From: Bordetella genomosp. 4
Lineage (GTDB): Bacteria > Pseudomonadota > Gammaproteobacteria > Burkholderiales > Burkholderiaceae_B
DNA: 64,000 bases
Reading direction: 5' to 3'
NCBI RefSeq assembly: GCF_002261185.1
Contig: NZ_NEVQ01000011.1
Coordinates: 32,410-96,409 of the forward strand
Shown here: piece by piece, positions 17,535-26,768 of the stretch
Numbering within the stretch: the stretch's first letter is position 1
Layout: every line of letters starts with the position of its first letter
Notes under the pieces: model-generated
What the model saw: the letters and a program-made list of their open reading frames with translations, nothing else
What the model was told of the DNA's origin: nothing
Databases searched by the model: none
Position numbers and translations under genes: made by a program

Positions 17535-17574
17535 GGCCCGATGTCAGCTGTTGCCGATCGGGCCTGTTTTCGTT
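17535..17574 (+). terminator. Terminator of the DUF2325 gene
   Basis: GGCCCGAT (17535-17542) pairs perfectly with ATCGGGCC (17557-17564) and is followed by TGTTTTCGTTT. Confidence 0.8.
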
Positions 17575-17688
17575 TGATGGCACGTAGCGTGCCGAGCGGT
17601 ATTCACGCAACAGATGGCGGGGCCTGACACTCCCGCTTGGTTTGTACCAGCGCTTTCTATGGCGCGATGATTCACCGAGATGGAGTCA

Positions 17689-18333
17689 TCAACGCCGTGT
17701 ATTACCGGCTGCCGCCACCAGATTGCCATCGAGACGCCGGGCCCCGTTATAGCGTTTGGCCCAATATTTCATAGTCATTTTCTCGATGCGAACCACGCCG
17801 CCTGCGCTGGGCGAGTGCACGAAACGGTCATCGCCCAGATAGATTCCTACATGCGAATAGCGCCGCCCTAGAGTATTGAAAAACACCAGATCACCGGGCC
17901 GCAGTTCTTGTTTGTCGATCGACGTGCCTACCAACGCAATGGCCGATGCGTTGCGGGGCAGTTTCAACCCTAAACCGTGTTCGGCACTGTAGGCCACCAA
18001 GCCGCTGCAATCAAAGCCCGTGTCGGGCGATGAGCCACCGAAGCGATAGCGTATGCCAAGCTGATCCAAAGCTGTGTCGATCAATGGATTGGCAATAGCC
18101 TGCTGCCGTTCGGCACTGATGGTACGGCGAGTGGTGGTGGAAGTGGCCAGCGCCCCGATGGGATCGCTCGACAATGACGCGAGTTCGATATCCTGTTCAT
18201 CCAGGATGCCTGCGTCAGCATTGTGGCGAGTGGTGCTCGCGCAACCCGCTAGCACCACGCAAAGCGCAGCAATCAGTAAACCCGGAATACGATAAGTAAA
18301 GCGGTCGCTTTGCGTGTGGTGCGCGCGCGTCAT
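17689..18333 (-). CDS. NlpC/P60 family lipoprotein (peptidoglycan endopeptidase)
   Basis: Predicted lipoprotein of 214 aa that cleaves peptide bonds in peptidoglycan, probably gamma-D-Glu to diamino acid. From ATG 18333 the signal peptide ends in the lipobox LAGC with C31 lipidated. The NlpC/P60 domain (about 85-200) shows the catalytic cysteine in FDCSGLVAYS (C109), the histidine in YSHVGIYLGDD (H161) and FVHSP (H173). An upstream TTG at 18402 keeps the frame open but would put 23 extra residues before the signal, so the ATG is preferred although its ribosome site is weak. Residues 32-80 form a linker. Confidence 0.88.
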   Translation of the reverse strand: MTRAHHTQSDRFTYRIPGLLIAALCVVLAGCASTTRHNADAGILDEQDIELASLSSDPIGALATSTTTRRTISAERQQAIANPLIDTALDQLGIRYRFGGSSPDTGFDCSGLVAYSAEHGLGLKLPRNASAIALVGTSIDKQELRPGDLVFFNTLGRRYSHVGIYLGDDRFVHSPSAGGVVRIEKMTMKYWAKRYNGARRLDGNLVAAAGNTRR

Positions 18334-18592
18334 GAGTGCCGGTGTGGGCCGCCCCGCAGAAGGGCATCGCCGTAAAAATGTGGGATGCCGCGATTCTAGC
18401 AAATGCTTGGTTTCAAATTGGGTAAATACTTACACCAAATAGCCTATTTATTTTCTATTTCCCGCAGAGCAGCGCCAAATCAGCCCGATATCTACGGGAA
18501 TACCCCAGGTTCAGCGGCAAGTCTGATGCAAGCTTTGACCGCGACAATAGCGCAAACGAGACCAAAGCGTCCGCATATCACCGGAGACAGGT

Positions 18593-20482
18593 ATGCAAAG
18601 AACCCGCGATTTTCACCGCCGTTCCATTGACGACCGCGATGCCTTCTGGCGTGCCGAGGCCGAGCGCATTCATTGGGAAACGCCTTTCGAACAAGTGCTG
18701 GATTTTTCCCGTCCGCCTTTTGCCCGCTGGTTTGTCGGGGGGCAGACCAATCTTTGCTACAACGCCGTTGATCGTTGGGTGCCGCAGCAGGCCGACCAGC
18801 CCGCACTGATCTGGGTGTCTACCGAGGTCGATAAAGAAATCACGTACACGCGCCGGCAACTGTATGACGAGGTCAATGCCGTGGCCGCCATGCTGCGCGA
18901 GCAGGGCGTGGGCCGTGGCGATCGCGTGCTGCTTTATATGCCGATGGTGCCCGAGGCCGTGTTTACGATGCTCGCCTGCGCGCGTCTGGGGGCGGTGCAT
19001 TCGGTGGTGTTTGGCGGGTTTGCCTCGGTGAATCTGGCACAGCGCATCGATGACGCGACGCCGAAAGTCATCGTCTCGACCGATGCCGGCTCTCGGGCAG
19101 GCAAGGTCGTGCCGTACAAGCCTTTGCTCGACAAAGCGCTCAGCCTGTGTACGCATCCGCCGGGCGCGGTGATCGTGCTGGATCGCGGCTTGGCGCCGTG
19201 CGATCGTCAGCCGGGCCGCGACCTGGATTATGCCGAGCTGAGGCAGCGTCACGACGACGCCCAGGTGCCGGTGCAATGGCTGGAGTCTTCCGAGCCCAGC
19301 TATATCTTGTACACCTCGGGTACGACCGGCAAGCCTAAGGGCGTGCAACGCGACGTGGGTGGTTATGCCGTGGCGCTGGCGTCGTCCATGGAATATCTGT
19401 TCGATGGCAAGCCGGGCGACACCTATTTTTGCACCAGCGACATAGGCTGGGTCGTCGGGCATTCCTATATTGTGTATGGGCCGCTGATCGGCGGACAGGC
19501 GACGGTCCTGTACGAAGGCACGCCAGTACGTCCCGATGGGGCAATATTGTGGAAGCTGGTCGAGCGCTTTGGCGTCAATACTCTGTTTTCGGCCCCGACG
19601 GCGGTGCGCGTGCTAAAGCGCCAGGCGCCCGAGTTGCTGTCGCGGCACGATCTGTCGTCGCTGCGTGCGGTCTATCTGGCCGGCGAGCCGCTCGATGAGC
19701 CGACGGCACAATGGATTTCGCAAGGGCTGGGCAAGCCTATCATCGACAATTATTGGCAAACGGAGTCGGGGTGGCCAATCCTGTCGGCCCAGCCTGGGGT
19801 TGAGCGGGTACCGACGCGCTTTGGCAGCCCTTCATTCCCCGTGTACGGCTTTGATGCCCGCATTGTCAGCGAGCAAACGGGTGAGGATCTGGGCCCGGGC
19901 GAAAAGGGCGTCGTTGCGATAGCGCCGCCTCTGCCGCCCGGTGCGATGTCGACGATCTGGGGCGATGACGAACGGTTCGTGCAGACCTATTTCACCTCGA
20001 TTCCCGGCCGGCAGTTGTATTCGACCTTTGACTGGGGGCGGGTCGATGAAGACGGTTATTGGTTCATCCTGGGCCGTACCGATGATGTGATCAATGTGGC
20101 GGGTCATCGCTTGGGGACGCGAGAGATCGAAGAGTCCATCAATAGCCATGCGGGGATTGCCGAGTGTGCAGTCGTCGGCGTCGCGGATTCCTTGAAAGGC
20201 CAGGTGGCGATGGCCTTTGCTGTACTGAAAAATCCCGCGGCCGCAGAACGGCCCGACGATGCACGCGCGCTGGAAGGCGATATCATGCGTGTGGTAGAGG
20301 ATCAGTTGGGCGCGGTGGCGCGCCCGGCCCGTATCCGGTTCGTGTCTGCATTGCCGAAAACGCGCTCGGGCAAAGTCCTGCGCCGCGCGATCGTCGCGGT
20401 GTGCGAGGGCCGGGACCCGGGCGATCTCACTACGATCGAAGACCCGACCTCTCTTGAACAAATAAAGGATTCGTTGCAATGA
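18593..20482 (+). CDS. prpE: Propionyl-CoA synthetase (PrpE-like acyl-CoA synthetase)
   Basis: ATP-dependent ligase that makes propionyl-CoA from propionate, 629 aa. The AMP-binding P-loop LYTSGTTGKPKGV is at 239-251, with SDIGWVVGHSYIVYGPL and IDNYWQTESGWPI downstream. The C-terminal lysine motif is KTRSGKVLRR. The N-terminal block TPFEQVLDFSRPPFARWFVGG and the shorter length separate it from acs in the same window. A CCGGAGA ribosome site precedes ATG 18593. It overlaps the next gene by 4 bp (ATGA). PrpE versus another short-chain synthetase is judged from overall pattern only. Confidence 0.88.
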   Translation: MQRTRDFHRRSIDDRDAFWRAEAERIHWETPFEQVLDFSRPPFARWFVGGQTNLCYNAVDRWVPQQADQPALIWVSTEVDKEITYTRRQLYDEVNAVAAMLREQGVGRGDRVLLYMPMVPEAVFTMLACARLGAVHSVVFGGFASVNLAQRIDDATPKVIVSTDAGSRAGKVVPYKPLLDKALSLCTHPPGAVIVLDRGLAPCDRQPGRDLDYAELRQRHDDAQVPVQWLESSEPSYILYTSGTTGKPKGVQRDVGGYAVALASSMEYLFDGKPGDTYFCTSDIGWVVGHSYIVYGPLIGGQATVLYEGTPVRPDGAILWKLVERFGVNTLFSAPTAVRVLKRQAPELLSRHDLSSLRAVYLAGEPLDEPTAQWISQGLGKPIIDNYWQTESGWPILSAQPGVERVPTRFGSPSFPVYGFDARIVSEQTGEDLGPGEKGVVAIAPPLPPGAMSTIWGDDERFVQTYFTSIPGRQLYSTFDWGRVDEDGYWFILGRTDDVINVAGHRLGTREIEESINSHAGIAECAVVGVADSLKGQVAMAFAVLKNPAAAERPDDARALEGDIMRVVEDQLGAVARPARIRFVSALPKTRSGKVLRRAIVAVCEGRDPGDLTTIEDPTSLEQIKDSLQ

Positions 20483-20886
20483 AAAGCAAACCCGTATTGA
20501 CCGCCGAAGACGTCAAGAAAATCCTGGCGGCCGCCGAAGCGCATGCCGTCAAGAACGGCTGGGCGGTGACCATCTCCGTGGTGGACGACGGTGGGCATAC
20601 ATTGGGTCTGCTGCGTCTGGACGGCGCCGCGCCGATTTCCAGCTACATTTCGCCGGCCAAGGGCAAAACCGCTGCGTTGGGCCGCCGCGAGTCCGCCGGC
20701 TATGAGGACATCATCAACAATGGCCGCTATGCCTTTCTGTCGGTTCCGCAACTCGAAGGCCTGTTGGAGGGCGGTGTGCCCGTGATCGTCGACGGCGAAG
20801 TCGTAGGTGCGGTGGGCGTGTCCGGGGTGAAATCCTCCGAAGACGTCGAAATCGCTCGCGCAGGTATCGCCGCGCTGGGTCTGTGA
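20479..20886 (+). CDS. GlcG/HbpS family protein
   Basis: A 135 aa protein of the GlcG/HbpS (DUF336) family. It has VSVVDDGGHTLGLLRLDGA-type strands, the central KGKTAALGRRESA helix and the closing GGVPVIVDGEVVGAVGVSG. HbpS members bind heme; others sit in operons for small organic acids such as glycolate. No signal peptide is visible, so it is cytoplasmic here. Start and stop overlap prpE and the transporter gene by 4 bp each, so the three proteins are made together. It may be an accessory factor for the acyl-CoA step. Confidence 0.88.
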   Translation: MKSKPVLTAEDVKKILAAAEAHAVKNGWAVTISVVDDGGHTLGLLRLDGAAPISSYISPAKGKTAALGRRESAGYEDIINNGRYAFLSVPQLEGLLEGGVPVIVDGEVVGAVGVSGVKSSEDVEIARAGIAALGL

Positions 20887-22223
20887 CACAGCCTTTACCG
20901 CCACAGGCTGGCGCAACCGAGAGCACGCCGGGTAAGGTCTCGAGCGCGTTGAATCCTGGCGTGGCGCGCCGCGAGGTATGGGCCTGGGCGATGTATGACT
21001 TCGCCAATTCGGGCTATACCACCGTGATATTGACCACGGTGTTCAGCACGTATTTCGTCAGCGTGGTGGGCCAGCGCGCCCATTGGGCCACGCTGGCGTG
21101 GACGGCAGCGTTGTCGTTGTCATATTTGTTGATCATGTTGACCATGCCGCGGTTGGGCGCCCGTGCCGATGCACGGGCCGCCAAGCGGCGATTGCTCTAT
21201 ACCAGCACCATTGGCTGCGTCGTGGCCACTCTGGTGCTGACCCAGGCCGGACCGGGCGACGTGTGGCTGGCACTCGCAGCGCTGGCCGTGTCCAACTACT
21301 GCTATTGCATCGGCGAGTCCGTCGTCGCCGCCTTCTTGCCGGAGCTGGCGCGGCCCGATGCGCTCGGCCGCGTGTCGGGATGGGGCTGGAGCTTTGGCTA
21401 TTGCGGCGGCATGCTCACGTTGGGCCTGTCCCTGGCTGCGGTCACCGTAGGCGAATCGCGCGGATTGACCGCGTCCGAGTACGTGCCGTGGGTCATCGTC
21501 ATCACTGCGGCGGTCTTTGCCCTGGCTGCTTTGCCCTCGTTTTTCCTGTTGCGCGAGCGGGCCAGGCCGCAGGGCATGGCGCTCAATGCGCCGGGGATGC
21601 TGAGCCAGCTGGCCGCCGTCTGGCGCGATACCGGCATCCACTATCCCGAATTTCGCCGATTGCTGATGTGCGGCGCCTGCTATCAGGCCGGCATCGCCGT
21701 CGTCGTCACCCTGGCTGCCGTGTATGCGGACCAAGTCATGGGCTTTACCATGCCGCAGATCATGCTGCTGGTATTCACCGTCAACATCGGCGCCGCCGTC
21801 GGCGCTTTCAGTTTTGGCTACGTACAAGACCGTATAGGCCACAAACGAGCGTTGGCCATCACCCTCGTCGGCTGGATCATCATGGTGTTGGTGGCCTATG
21901 CCGCCGTGACCGTTGCCGTATTCTGGGTCGCTGCCATCCTGGCTGGCCTGTGCATGGGCACAAGCCAGAGCGCCGGCCGCGCGATGGTAGGCGCACTCGC
22001 ACCCGGCAAACGCCTGGCCGAATTCTTTGCCCTCTGGACCTTCGCCGTACAACTGGCCGCCGTCGTCGGACCATTGACGTATGGCCTGGTCACCTGGTTG
22101 ACGATGGGCAATCATCGCCTGGCCATCCTGGTCACAGGCATCTTCTTTGTCGGCGGCCTGTTGCTACTGACCCGCGTCGACGTACGCCGCGGCCTGGCAC
22201 GCCGCGCCCAAGAACCCGCGTAA
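20883..22223 (+). CDS. MFS transporter, UMF1/Atg22-like family
   Basis: Inner-membrane transporter of 446 aa with about 11-12 hydrophobic helices. The N-terminal family hallmark is WAMYDFANSGYTTVILTTVF, followed by MPRLGARADARAAKRR between early helices and GYVQDRIGHKRALAI in the middle. GTG 20883 overlaps the stop of the GlcG/HbpS-like gene. The operon prpE-hbpS-MFS suggests uptake or efflux of a short-chain organic acid, an inference from position. A palindromic element follows the stop. Confidence 0.87.
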   Translation: MTQPLPPQAGATESTPGKVSSALNPGVARREVWAWAMYDFANSGYTTVILTTVFSTYFVSVVGQRAHWATLAWTAALSLSYLLIMLTMPRLGARADARAAKRRLLYTSTIGCVVATLVLTQAGPGDVWLALAALAVSNYCYCIGESVVAAFLPELARPDALGRVSGWGWSFGYCGGMLTLGLSLAAVTVGESRGLTASEYVPWVIVITAAVFALAALPSFFLLRERARPQGMALNAPGMLSQLAAVWRDTGIHYPEFRRLLMCGACYQAGIAVVVTLAAVYADQVMGFTMPQIMLLVFTVNIGAAVGAFSFGYVQDRIGHKRALAITLVGWIIMVLVAYAAVTVAVFWVAAILAGLCMGTSQSAGRAMVGALAPGKRLAEFFALWTFAVQLAAVVGPLTYGLVTWLTMGNHRLAILVTGIFFVGGLLLLTRVDVRRGLARRAQEPA

Positions 22224-22266
22224 ATCGTCACTGCACAAACATCCGCGAACAGCAGAAATCGCGAGC

Positions 22267-22414
22267 CAGAGGCTGCCGTGTAAAAGCCCCACCGGCCCGT
22301 AGAGCGGCGATTCAGCCTCGCGCAGCGAGGCCGAGGCCCCTGCTCACGGGCCGAGTCGCCGCGATAGGGCCGGTGGGGCTTTTACACGGCGGCCTCTGGC
22401 GCCAAAAGAACTCT
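22267..22414 (-). repeat. Dispersed palindromic element, copy 1
   Basis: About 148 bp. The inner arms GTGTAAAAGCCCC and GGGGCTTTTACAC are perfect and are extended outward by CCAGAGGC and GCCTCTGG and inward by CCGGCCC/GGGCCGG. The outer right flank GCGCCAAAAGAACTC is also conserved. A second copy in the opposite orientation lies at 63863-64000. The stem could terminate the MFS transcript, since the arms end in GGGGCTTTT. Confidence 0.85.
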
Positions 22415-22612
22415 ACAGGCTGCAGTAACGCAATCCCGACCCCCCCTCAAATCCACCCCACGCGTTCTCATCCCATGCTGCACCGCCATAAAACAGCCCT
22501 CACCAGACTGTTATCCTTACACCAACAGCCGTGCCCCACGCATCCGCGCAGGCTCGAAAGCCCCAAGCGATCCGCACCATCGTAAGGTGCCCGTAAGAGC
22601 ACGGCGATACGG

Positions 22613-22641
22613 TTAGGTATAGCCAGCATCGCCATACCTAA
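22613..22641. promoter_or_regulatory. Inverted repeat upstream of acs
   Basis: TTAGGTAT (22613-22620) and ATACCTAA (22634-22641) are perfect 8 bp arms with a 13 bp spacer. The repeat ends 15 bp before the CGGAGA ribosome site of acs, so it may be an operator or a leader hairpin controlling acs. Confidence 0.55.
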
Positions 22642-22667
22642 AACACCATGCATTCGGAGACAGAACC

Positions 22668-24647
22668 ATGTCCAACACTATCGAGTCCGTCCTGGTCGAA
22701 ACGCGCGTATTCCCGCCGCCCGAGCGGGCAACAAAAGGCGCCCGCATCGACAGCCTCGATGCCTATCGGGCCCTGTGCCAGGAAGTCGAACAGGATTTCG
22801 ACGGGTTCTGGACCCGCCATGCGCGCGAACATCTGACCTGGACCAAGCCCTTTACCGAGGTCCTGGACGAATCCAACGCACCGTTTTACCGCTGGTTCGG
22901 CGACGGCGAACTCAACGTGTCCGCCAACTGCCTCGACGTGCACCTGACCAATGGCAATGCCGATAAAACCGCCATTATTTTCGAGGCCGACGACGGCAAA
23001 GTCACCAAAGTCACCTATCGCGAACTGCTGGCGCGAGTCAGCCGTTTTGCCAATGGCCTGAAATCTCTCGGCTACAAGACTGGCGACCGCGCCATCATCT
23101 ACATGCCCATGTCGATCGAGGCCGTCGTCGCCATGCAGGCCTGCGCACGCCTGGGCGTCACCCACTCCGTCGTGTTCGGCGGTTTCTCCGCCAAGAGCCT
23201 GCAAGAGCGCATCGGCGATGTGGGCGCATCGGTCGTGATCACTGCCGACGAACAGGTGCGTGGCGGCAAGACCATCCCGCTCAAGCCCGCCGTCGATGAA
23301 GCCATTGCCATGGGCGGCTGCGACGCCGTGACCAAGATCGTCGTCTATCGCCGTACCGGCGGCAACATCCCCTGGACCGAAGGGCGCGACCTGTGGATGC
23401 ATGACGTCGAATCCGGCCAGTCCGACACCTGCGAGCCCGTGCCGGTCAACGCCGAACATCCGCTCTTCATCCTGTATACCTCCGGCTCTACCGGCAAACC
23501 CAAGGGCGTGCAGCACTCGTCGGCCGGTTATCTGTTGTGGGCCTTGCTGACCGTCAAATGGACCTTCGATGCGCGTAAAGACGACGTCTATTGGTGCACC
23601 GCTGACGTAGGCTGGGTCACCGGCCATACCTACATTACCTACGGGCCGTTGGCCGCGGGCCTGACGCAAATCGTCTTCGAGGGCGTGCCCACCTATCCGG
23701 ATGCGGGCCGTTTCTGGGACATGATTGCGCGGCACAAGGTCACGACCTTCTATACGGCGCCGACGGCCATCCGTTCGCTGATCAAGGCCTCCGAGGCCAC
23801 GCCATCCACGCATCCGAGCAACTACGATTTGAACAGCCTGCGCATCATCGGGACAGTCGGCGAACCGATCAATCCCGAGGCCTGGATGTGGTACCACAAG
23901 AATGTGGGCCAGGAGCGTTGCCCCATCGTGGATACCTGGTGGCAAACCGAGACAGGCGGTCATATGATCAATCCGTTGCCAGGCGCCACGCCTACCAAGC
24001 CGGGTTCGTGCACTTTGCCGTTGCCGGGGATTGCTGCGGCGGTCGTGGATGAGACCGGCAACGATGTCGAGCCGGGCAATGGCGGATTCCTGGCGATCAA
24101 GCGCCCGTGGCCATCGATGATCCGCACGATCTGGGGCGACCCCGAGCGCTTCAAGAAAAGCTATTTCCCGCCTGAGCTCAACGGCTGCTATCTGGCGGGC
24201 GACGGCGCGCAGCGCGATGCCGATGGTTATTTCTGGATCATGGGCCGTATCGACGACGTGCTGAACGTGTCAGGCCATCGCCTGGGGACAATGGAGGTCG
24301 AGTCTGCGCTGGTCGCGCATGAGTTGGTCGCCGAGGCCGCTGTCGTCGGCCGTCCCGACGACACGACCGGCGAGGCCGTCGTGGCCTTTGTCGTGCTCAA
24401 AGGCGCACGCCCCGAGGGCGATCAGGCGCAAGCGATTGCCAAGCAATTGCGCGACTGGGTTGGCAAGGAAATCGGCCCCATCGCCAAACCGAAGGACATC
24501 CGTTTCGGCGACAACCTACCCAAGACCCGCTCGGGCAAGATCATGCGCCGTTTGTTGCGTGTCGTGGCCAAGGGCGAGGAAATCACGCAGGACGTTTCCA
24601 CGCTGGAGAACCCCGCCATTCTGGGTCAGCTGTCGAAATCCGTGTGA
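22668..24647 (+). CDS. acs: Acetyl-CoA synthetase
   Basis: Makes acetyl-CoA from acetate, ATP and CoA through acetyl-AMP, 659 aa, the full family length. [13 protein letters not shown] is at 269-281. GFGG-type block [28 protein letters not shown] and [13 protein letters not shown] are all present. The C-terminal [14 protein letters not shown] contains the lysine that is reversibly acetylated in other bacteria. A CGGAGA site precedes ATG 22668. An inverted repeat just upstream suggests dedicated control, and a strong terminator follows. Confidence 0.96.
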   Translation: MSNTIESVLVETRVFPPPERATKGARIDSLDAYRALCQEVEQDFDGFWTRHAREHLTWTKPFTEVLDESNAPFYRWFGDGELNVSANCLDVHLTNGNADKTAIIFEADDGKVTKVTYRELLARVSRFANGLKSLGYKTGDRAIIYMPMSIEAVVAMQACARLGVTHSVVFGGFSAKSLQERIGDVGASVVITADEQVRGGKTIPLKPAVDEAIAMGGCDAVTKIVVYRRTGGNIPWTEGRDLWMHDVESGQSDTCEPVPVNAEHPLFILYTSGSTGKPKGVQHSSAGYLLWALLTVKWTFDARKDDVYWCTADVGWVTGHTYITYGPLAAGLTQIVFEGVPTYPDAGRFWDMIARHKVTTFYTAPTAIRSLIKASEATPSTHPSNYDLNSLRIIGTVGEPINPEAWMWYHKNVGQERCPIVDTWWQTETGGHMINPLPGATPTKPGSCTLPLPGIAAAVVDETGNDVEPGNGGFLAIKRPWPSMIRTIWGDPERFKKSYFPPELNGCYLAGDGAQRDADGYFWIMGRIDDVLNVSGHRLGTMEVESALVAHELVAEAAVVGRPDDTTGEAVVAFVVLKGARPEGDQAQAIAKQLRDWVGKEIGPIAKPKDIRFGDNLPKTRSGKIMRRLLRVVAKGEEITQDVSTLENPAILGQLSKSV

Positions 24648-24700
24648 CTGTGACGCCAGCGCCTCATCCGGCGCTTTCTCCGACAGGAGTATCATCGAGT

Positions 24701-24740
24701 GCGCTCGATCCGATTGACATCGGACCGAGCGCTTTTTATT
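24701..24740 (+). terminator. Rho-independent terminator of acs
   Basis: GCGCTCG-A-TCCGAT and ATCGGA-C-CGAGCGC pair with one internal mismatch around a TGAC loop, then CTTTTTATTTT follows. It lies 54 bp after the acs stop and just before the EamA transporter gene. Confidence 0.88.
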
Positions 24741-24759
24741 TTCTTTGACGAGTTTTCCA

Positions 24760-25644
24760 GTGAGTAGCAGCAATTTCGATAGGGCCGGCCTGGTTTTGAT
24801 GTTCACCACGATTGTGGTGTGGGCGGGAAGTTGGATATCGATGAAGCTGCTGGTCGCGTACATGGGGCCATTTCAAGTCGTGGCCGCACGGTATTTGATT
24901 GGCGCGGCGGTGTTGTTCGCCTTGCTGATCGTGTTGCGGCGGCCGTTGGCGATGACGCCATGGAAATTGACCTTGCTCACGGGGTTGACGCAAACGGCAG
25001 GATTTCAGACATTGGTTCAATTGGCCTTGCTCAGCGGCGGTGTAGGCAAGGTCTCGGTATTGGCGTACACCATGCCGTTCTGGGTAATTCCGTTTGCATG
25101 GCTTATTCTGAAGGAGCGGCCGACGGCGCGTCACGGCGTGGCAATTGCGTTGGCCGCGGCGGGCTTGGTTTGTTTTCTGCAGCCGTGGAGTGGGATGGGG
25201 GATTGGGCTTCGGCTGTCCTCGCGCTCGCCGGGGGCCTGAGCTGGGGATTGGGAACCGTGCTGTCCAAACGCATGTTCGATCTGCACGCACCGGATTTGA
25301 TGACCTTTACGACGTGGCAGATGTTGCTGGGAGGATTGCTGACAGTGCCTGCCGCGATCTGGGTGCCTCATGCGCCGGTGGTGTGGGGATGGGAGGTCGC
25401 TCTGGGACTGCTTTATACCGGCCTGATTGCCACCGCAGCGGGATGGCTGCTGTGGTTGTCGGTGGTGCGCCGTGTGCCCGCATCGATCGCGGGCTTGTCC
25501 AGTCTGGGCGTGCCCATCGTGGCGACACTGCTGGCCTGGCTGCTGCTGGGCGAGCAGCCGGCGATGGTGGAAATAATGGGAATGGCGCTGGTCATGGTGG
25601 GTTTGGTCGTAGTGAGCCGAGCGCCTCGTAGTAAAACCAAGTAA
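24760..25644 (+). CDS. EamA/DMT family transporter
   Basis: Inner-membrane drug/metabolite transporter of 294 aa with ten predicted helices arranged as two EamA repeats. The first begins near LVLMFTTIVVWAGSWISMKLL and the second near ALAGGLSWGLGTVLSKRMF. Family members export amino acids or metabolites; the substrate is unknown. GTG 24760 is preferred because TTG 24745 lies directly against the upstream terminator T-run with no room for a ribosome site. Neither start has a strong Shine-Dalgarno, so the exact start is uncertain. Confidence 0.86.
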   Translation: MSSSNFDRAGLVLMFTTIVVWAGSWISMKLLVAYMGPFQVVAARYLIGAAVLFALLIVLRRPLAMTPWKLTLLTGLTQTAGFQTLVQLALLSGGVGKVSVLAYTMPFWVIPFAWLILKERPTARHGVAIALAAAGLVCFLQPWSGMGDWASAVLALAGGLSWGLGTVLSKRMFDLHAPDLMTFTTWQMLLGGLLTVPAAIWVPHAPVVWGWEVALGLLYTGLIATAAGWLLWLSVVRRVPASIAGLSSLGVPIVATLLAWLLLGEQPAMVEIMGMALVMVGLVVVSRAPRSKTK

Positions 25645-25715
25645 ACGATCGGCGGCCTGGTGGCCTCGCCTCTTTTTCCTGGCGCAGTGACGCTGGGGTA
25701 TATCGGGAGCTCTTG

Positions 25716-26726
25716 ATGATTGATCTGCGTAGCGATACCGTCACCCGTCCGACCGCAGCCATGCTGCAGGCGATGGCCAATGCACCGGTGGGTGATGATG
25801 TGATGGGGGCGGATCCTACCGTTCAACGGCTGCAGCAAACGCTGGCCGAACGCGTAGGCAAGGAAGCGGGATTGTTTTTTCCGTCGGGCACGCAGAGCAA
25901 TCTTGCGGCGTTGATGGCTCATTGCGGGCGAGGCGACGAATATTTGGTGGGCCAGTTGGCGCACACCTACAAATACGAAGGCGGCGGGGCCGCGGTGTTG
26001 GGCAGTATCCAGCCGCAGCCGATCGAGCATGCCTCTGATGGCAGTCTGCCGTTGGAAAAGTTGGCAGCAGCGGTCAAACCCAAAGGCGATCCGCACTACG
26101 CGCGTACGCGCTTGTTGGCGCTGGAAAATACCTTTCAAGGCAAAGTGATTCCCGCGGCCTATATCGACGAGGCCGCTCAGTTTGCGCGTGAGCATGGATT
26201 GGGGTTGCATCTGGATGGCGCGCGTGTTTTCAACGCGGCGGTTGCGTCGGGCCGTACTGCGCAGGAAGTGTGTGCGCCTTTCGATAGTGTGTCGATCTGT
26301 TTTTCCAAAGGCCTGGGCGCGCCCGTGGGGTCTGTGCTGGTGGGCAGCAAGGCCCTGATCGATGAGGCACGCCGTTGGCGCAAAGTGCTGGGCGGCGGAA
26401 TGCGGCAGTCTGGCTTTCTGGCGGCGGCGTGTTTGCATGCCCTGGATCATCATGTCGAGCGTCTGGTGCAAGACCACGAGAACGCTGCGTTGCTGGCAGA
26501 GGGGTTGCGCGGCATTGAGGGGGTCAAGGTGCTGGCCCAGAATACCAACATGGTGTTTGCCGAGTTCGCGCCCGAGCACACCGAAAAGCTATCGCTAGCC
26601 TTGCAGGAGCAGGACATCATCATCCGCGCGGTCTATCGCGGTCCAACACGTATGGTGACGCACTTGGATGTGTCGCAAGATGATATCCGCAAAGTCGTCC
26701 ATGCTGTCCGGGCGTATTTTGGTTGA
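25716..26726 (+). CDS. ltaE: Low-specificity L-threonine aldolase
   Basis: PLP enzyme that splits L-threonine or L-allo-threonine into glycine and acetaldehyde, 336 aa. It starts IDLRSDTVTRPTAAM, the family hallmark, then NAPVGDDVMGADPT and FFPSGTQSNL. LHLDGARVFNAAV binds the cofactor and SICFSKGLGAPVG contains the PLP lysine K198. ATG 25716 has GGGAG upstream; the track-adjacent TTG one codon earlier is not needed. It may be co-transcribed with the EamA gene 71 bp upstream. Confidence 0.94.
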   Translation: MIDLRSDTVTRPTAAMLQAMANAPVGDDVMGADPTVQRLQQTLAERVGKEAGLFFPSGTQSNLAALMAHCGRGDEYLVGQLAHTYKYEGGGAAVLGSIQPQPIEHASDGSLPLEKLAAAVKPKGDPHYARTRLLALENTFQGKVIPAAYIDEAAQFAREHGLGLHLDGARVFNAAVASGRTAQEVCAPFDSVSICFSKGLGAPVGSVLVGSKALIDEARRWRKVLGGGMRQSGFLAAACLHALDHHVERLVQDHENAALLAEGLRGIEGVKVLAQNTNMVFAEFAPEHTEKLSLALQEQDIIIRAVYRGPTRMVTHLDVSQDDIRKVVHAVRAYFG

Positions 26727-26740
26727 TGTGATCAATTGGG

Positions 26741-26763
26741 GCGTGGTGGAGAAAACACCACGC
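26741..26763. terminator. Hairpin between convergent genes
   Basis: GCGTGGTG and CACCACGC form a perfect 8 bp stem around GAGAAAA. It lies between the ends of ltaE and the convergent hydrolase gene. There is no T-run, so termination is only likely by position. Confidence 0.5.
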
Positions 26764-26768
26764 ACCCG

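Larger units (their letters stand above)
22224..22667. other. Non-coding region: palindromic repeat plus acs upstream region
   Basis: A 444 bp gap. Positions 22267-22414 are one copy of a dispersed palindromic element also found at the right edge of the window. Positions 22613-22641 hold an inverted repeat 26 bp before the acs start. Short frames on both strands show no ribosome site or family pattern and are not called. Confidence 0.75.

Noticed and set aside
21083..22585. 500-codon forward frame overlapping the MFS gene
   Set aside because: It reads in a second frame through a well-supported membrane transporter and on through the palindromic element; composition is very Arg/His-rich.
22638..23963. 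441-codon reverse-strand frame across acs
   Set aside because: Antisense to acetyl-CoA synthetase with intact AMP-binding motifs; no independent evidence.
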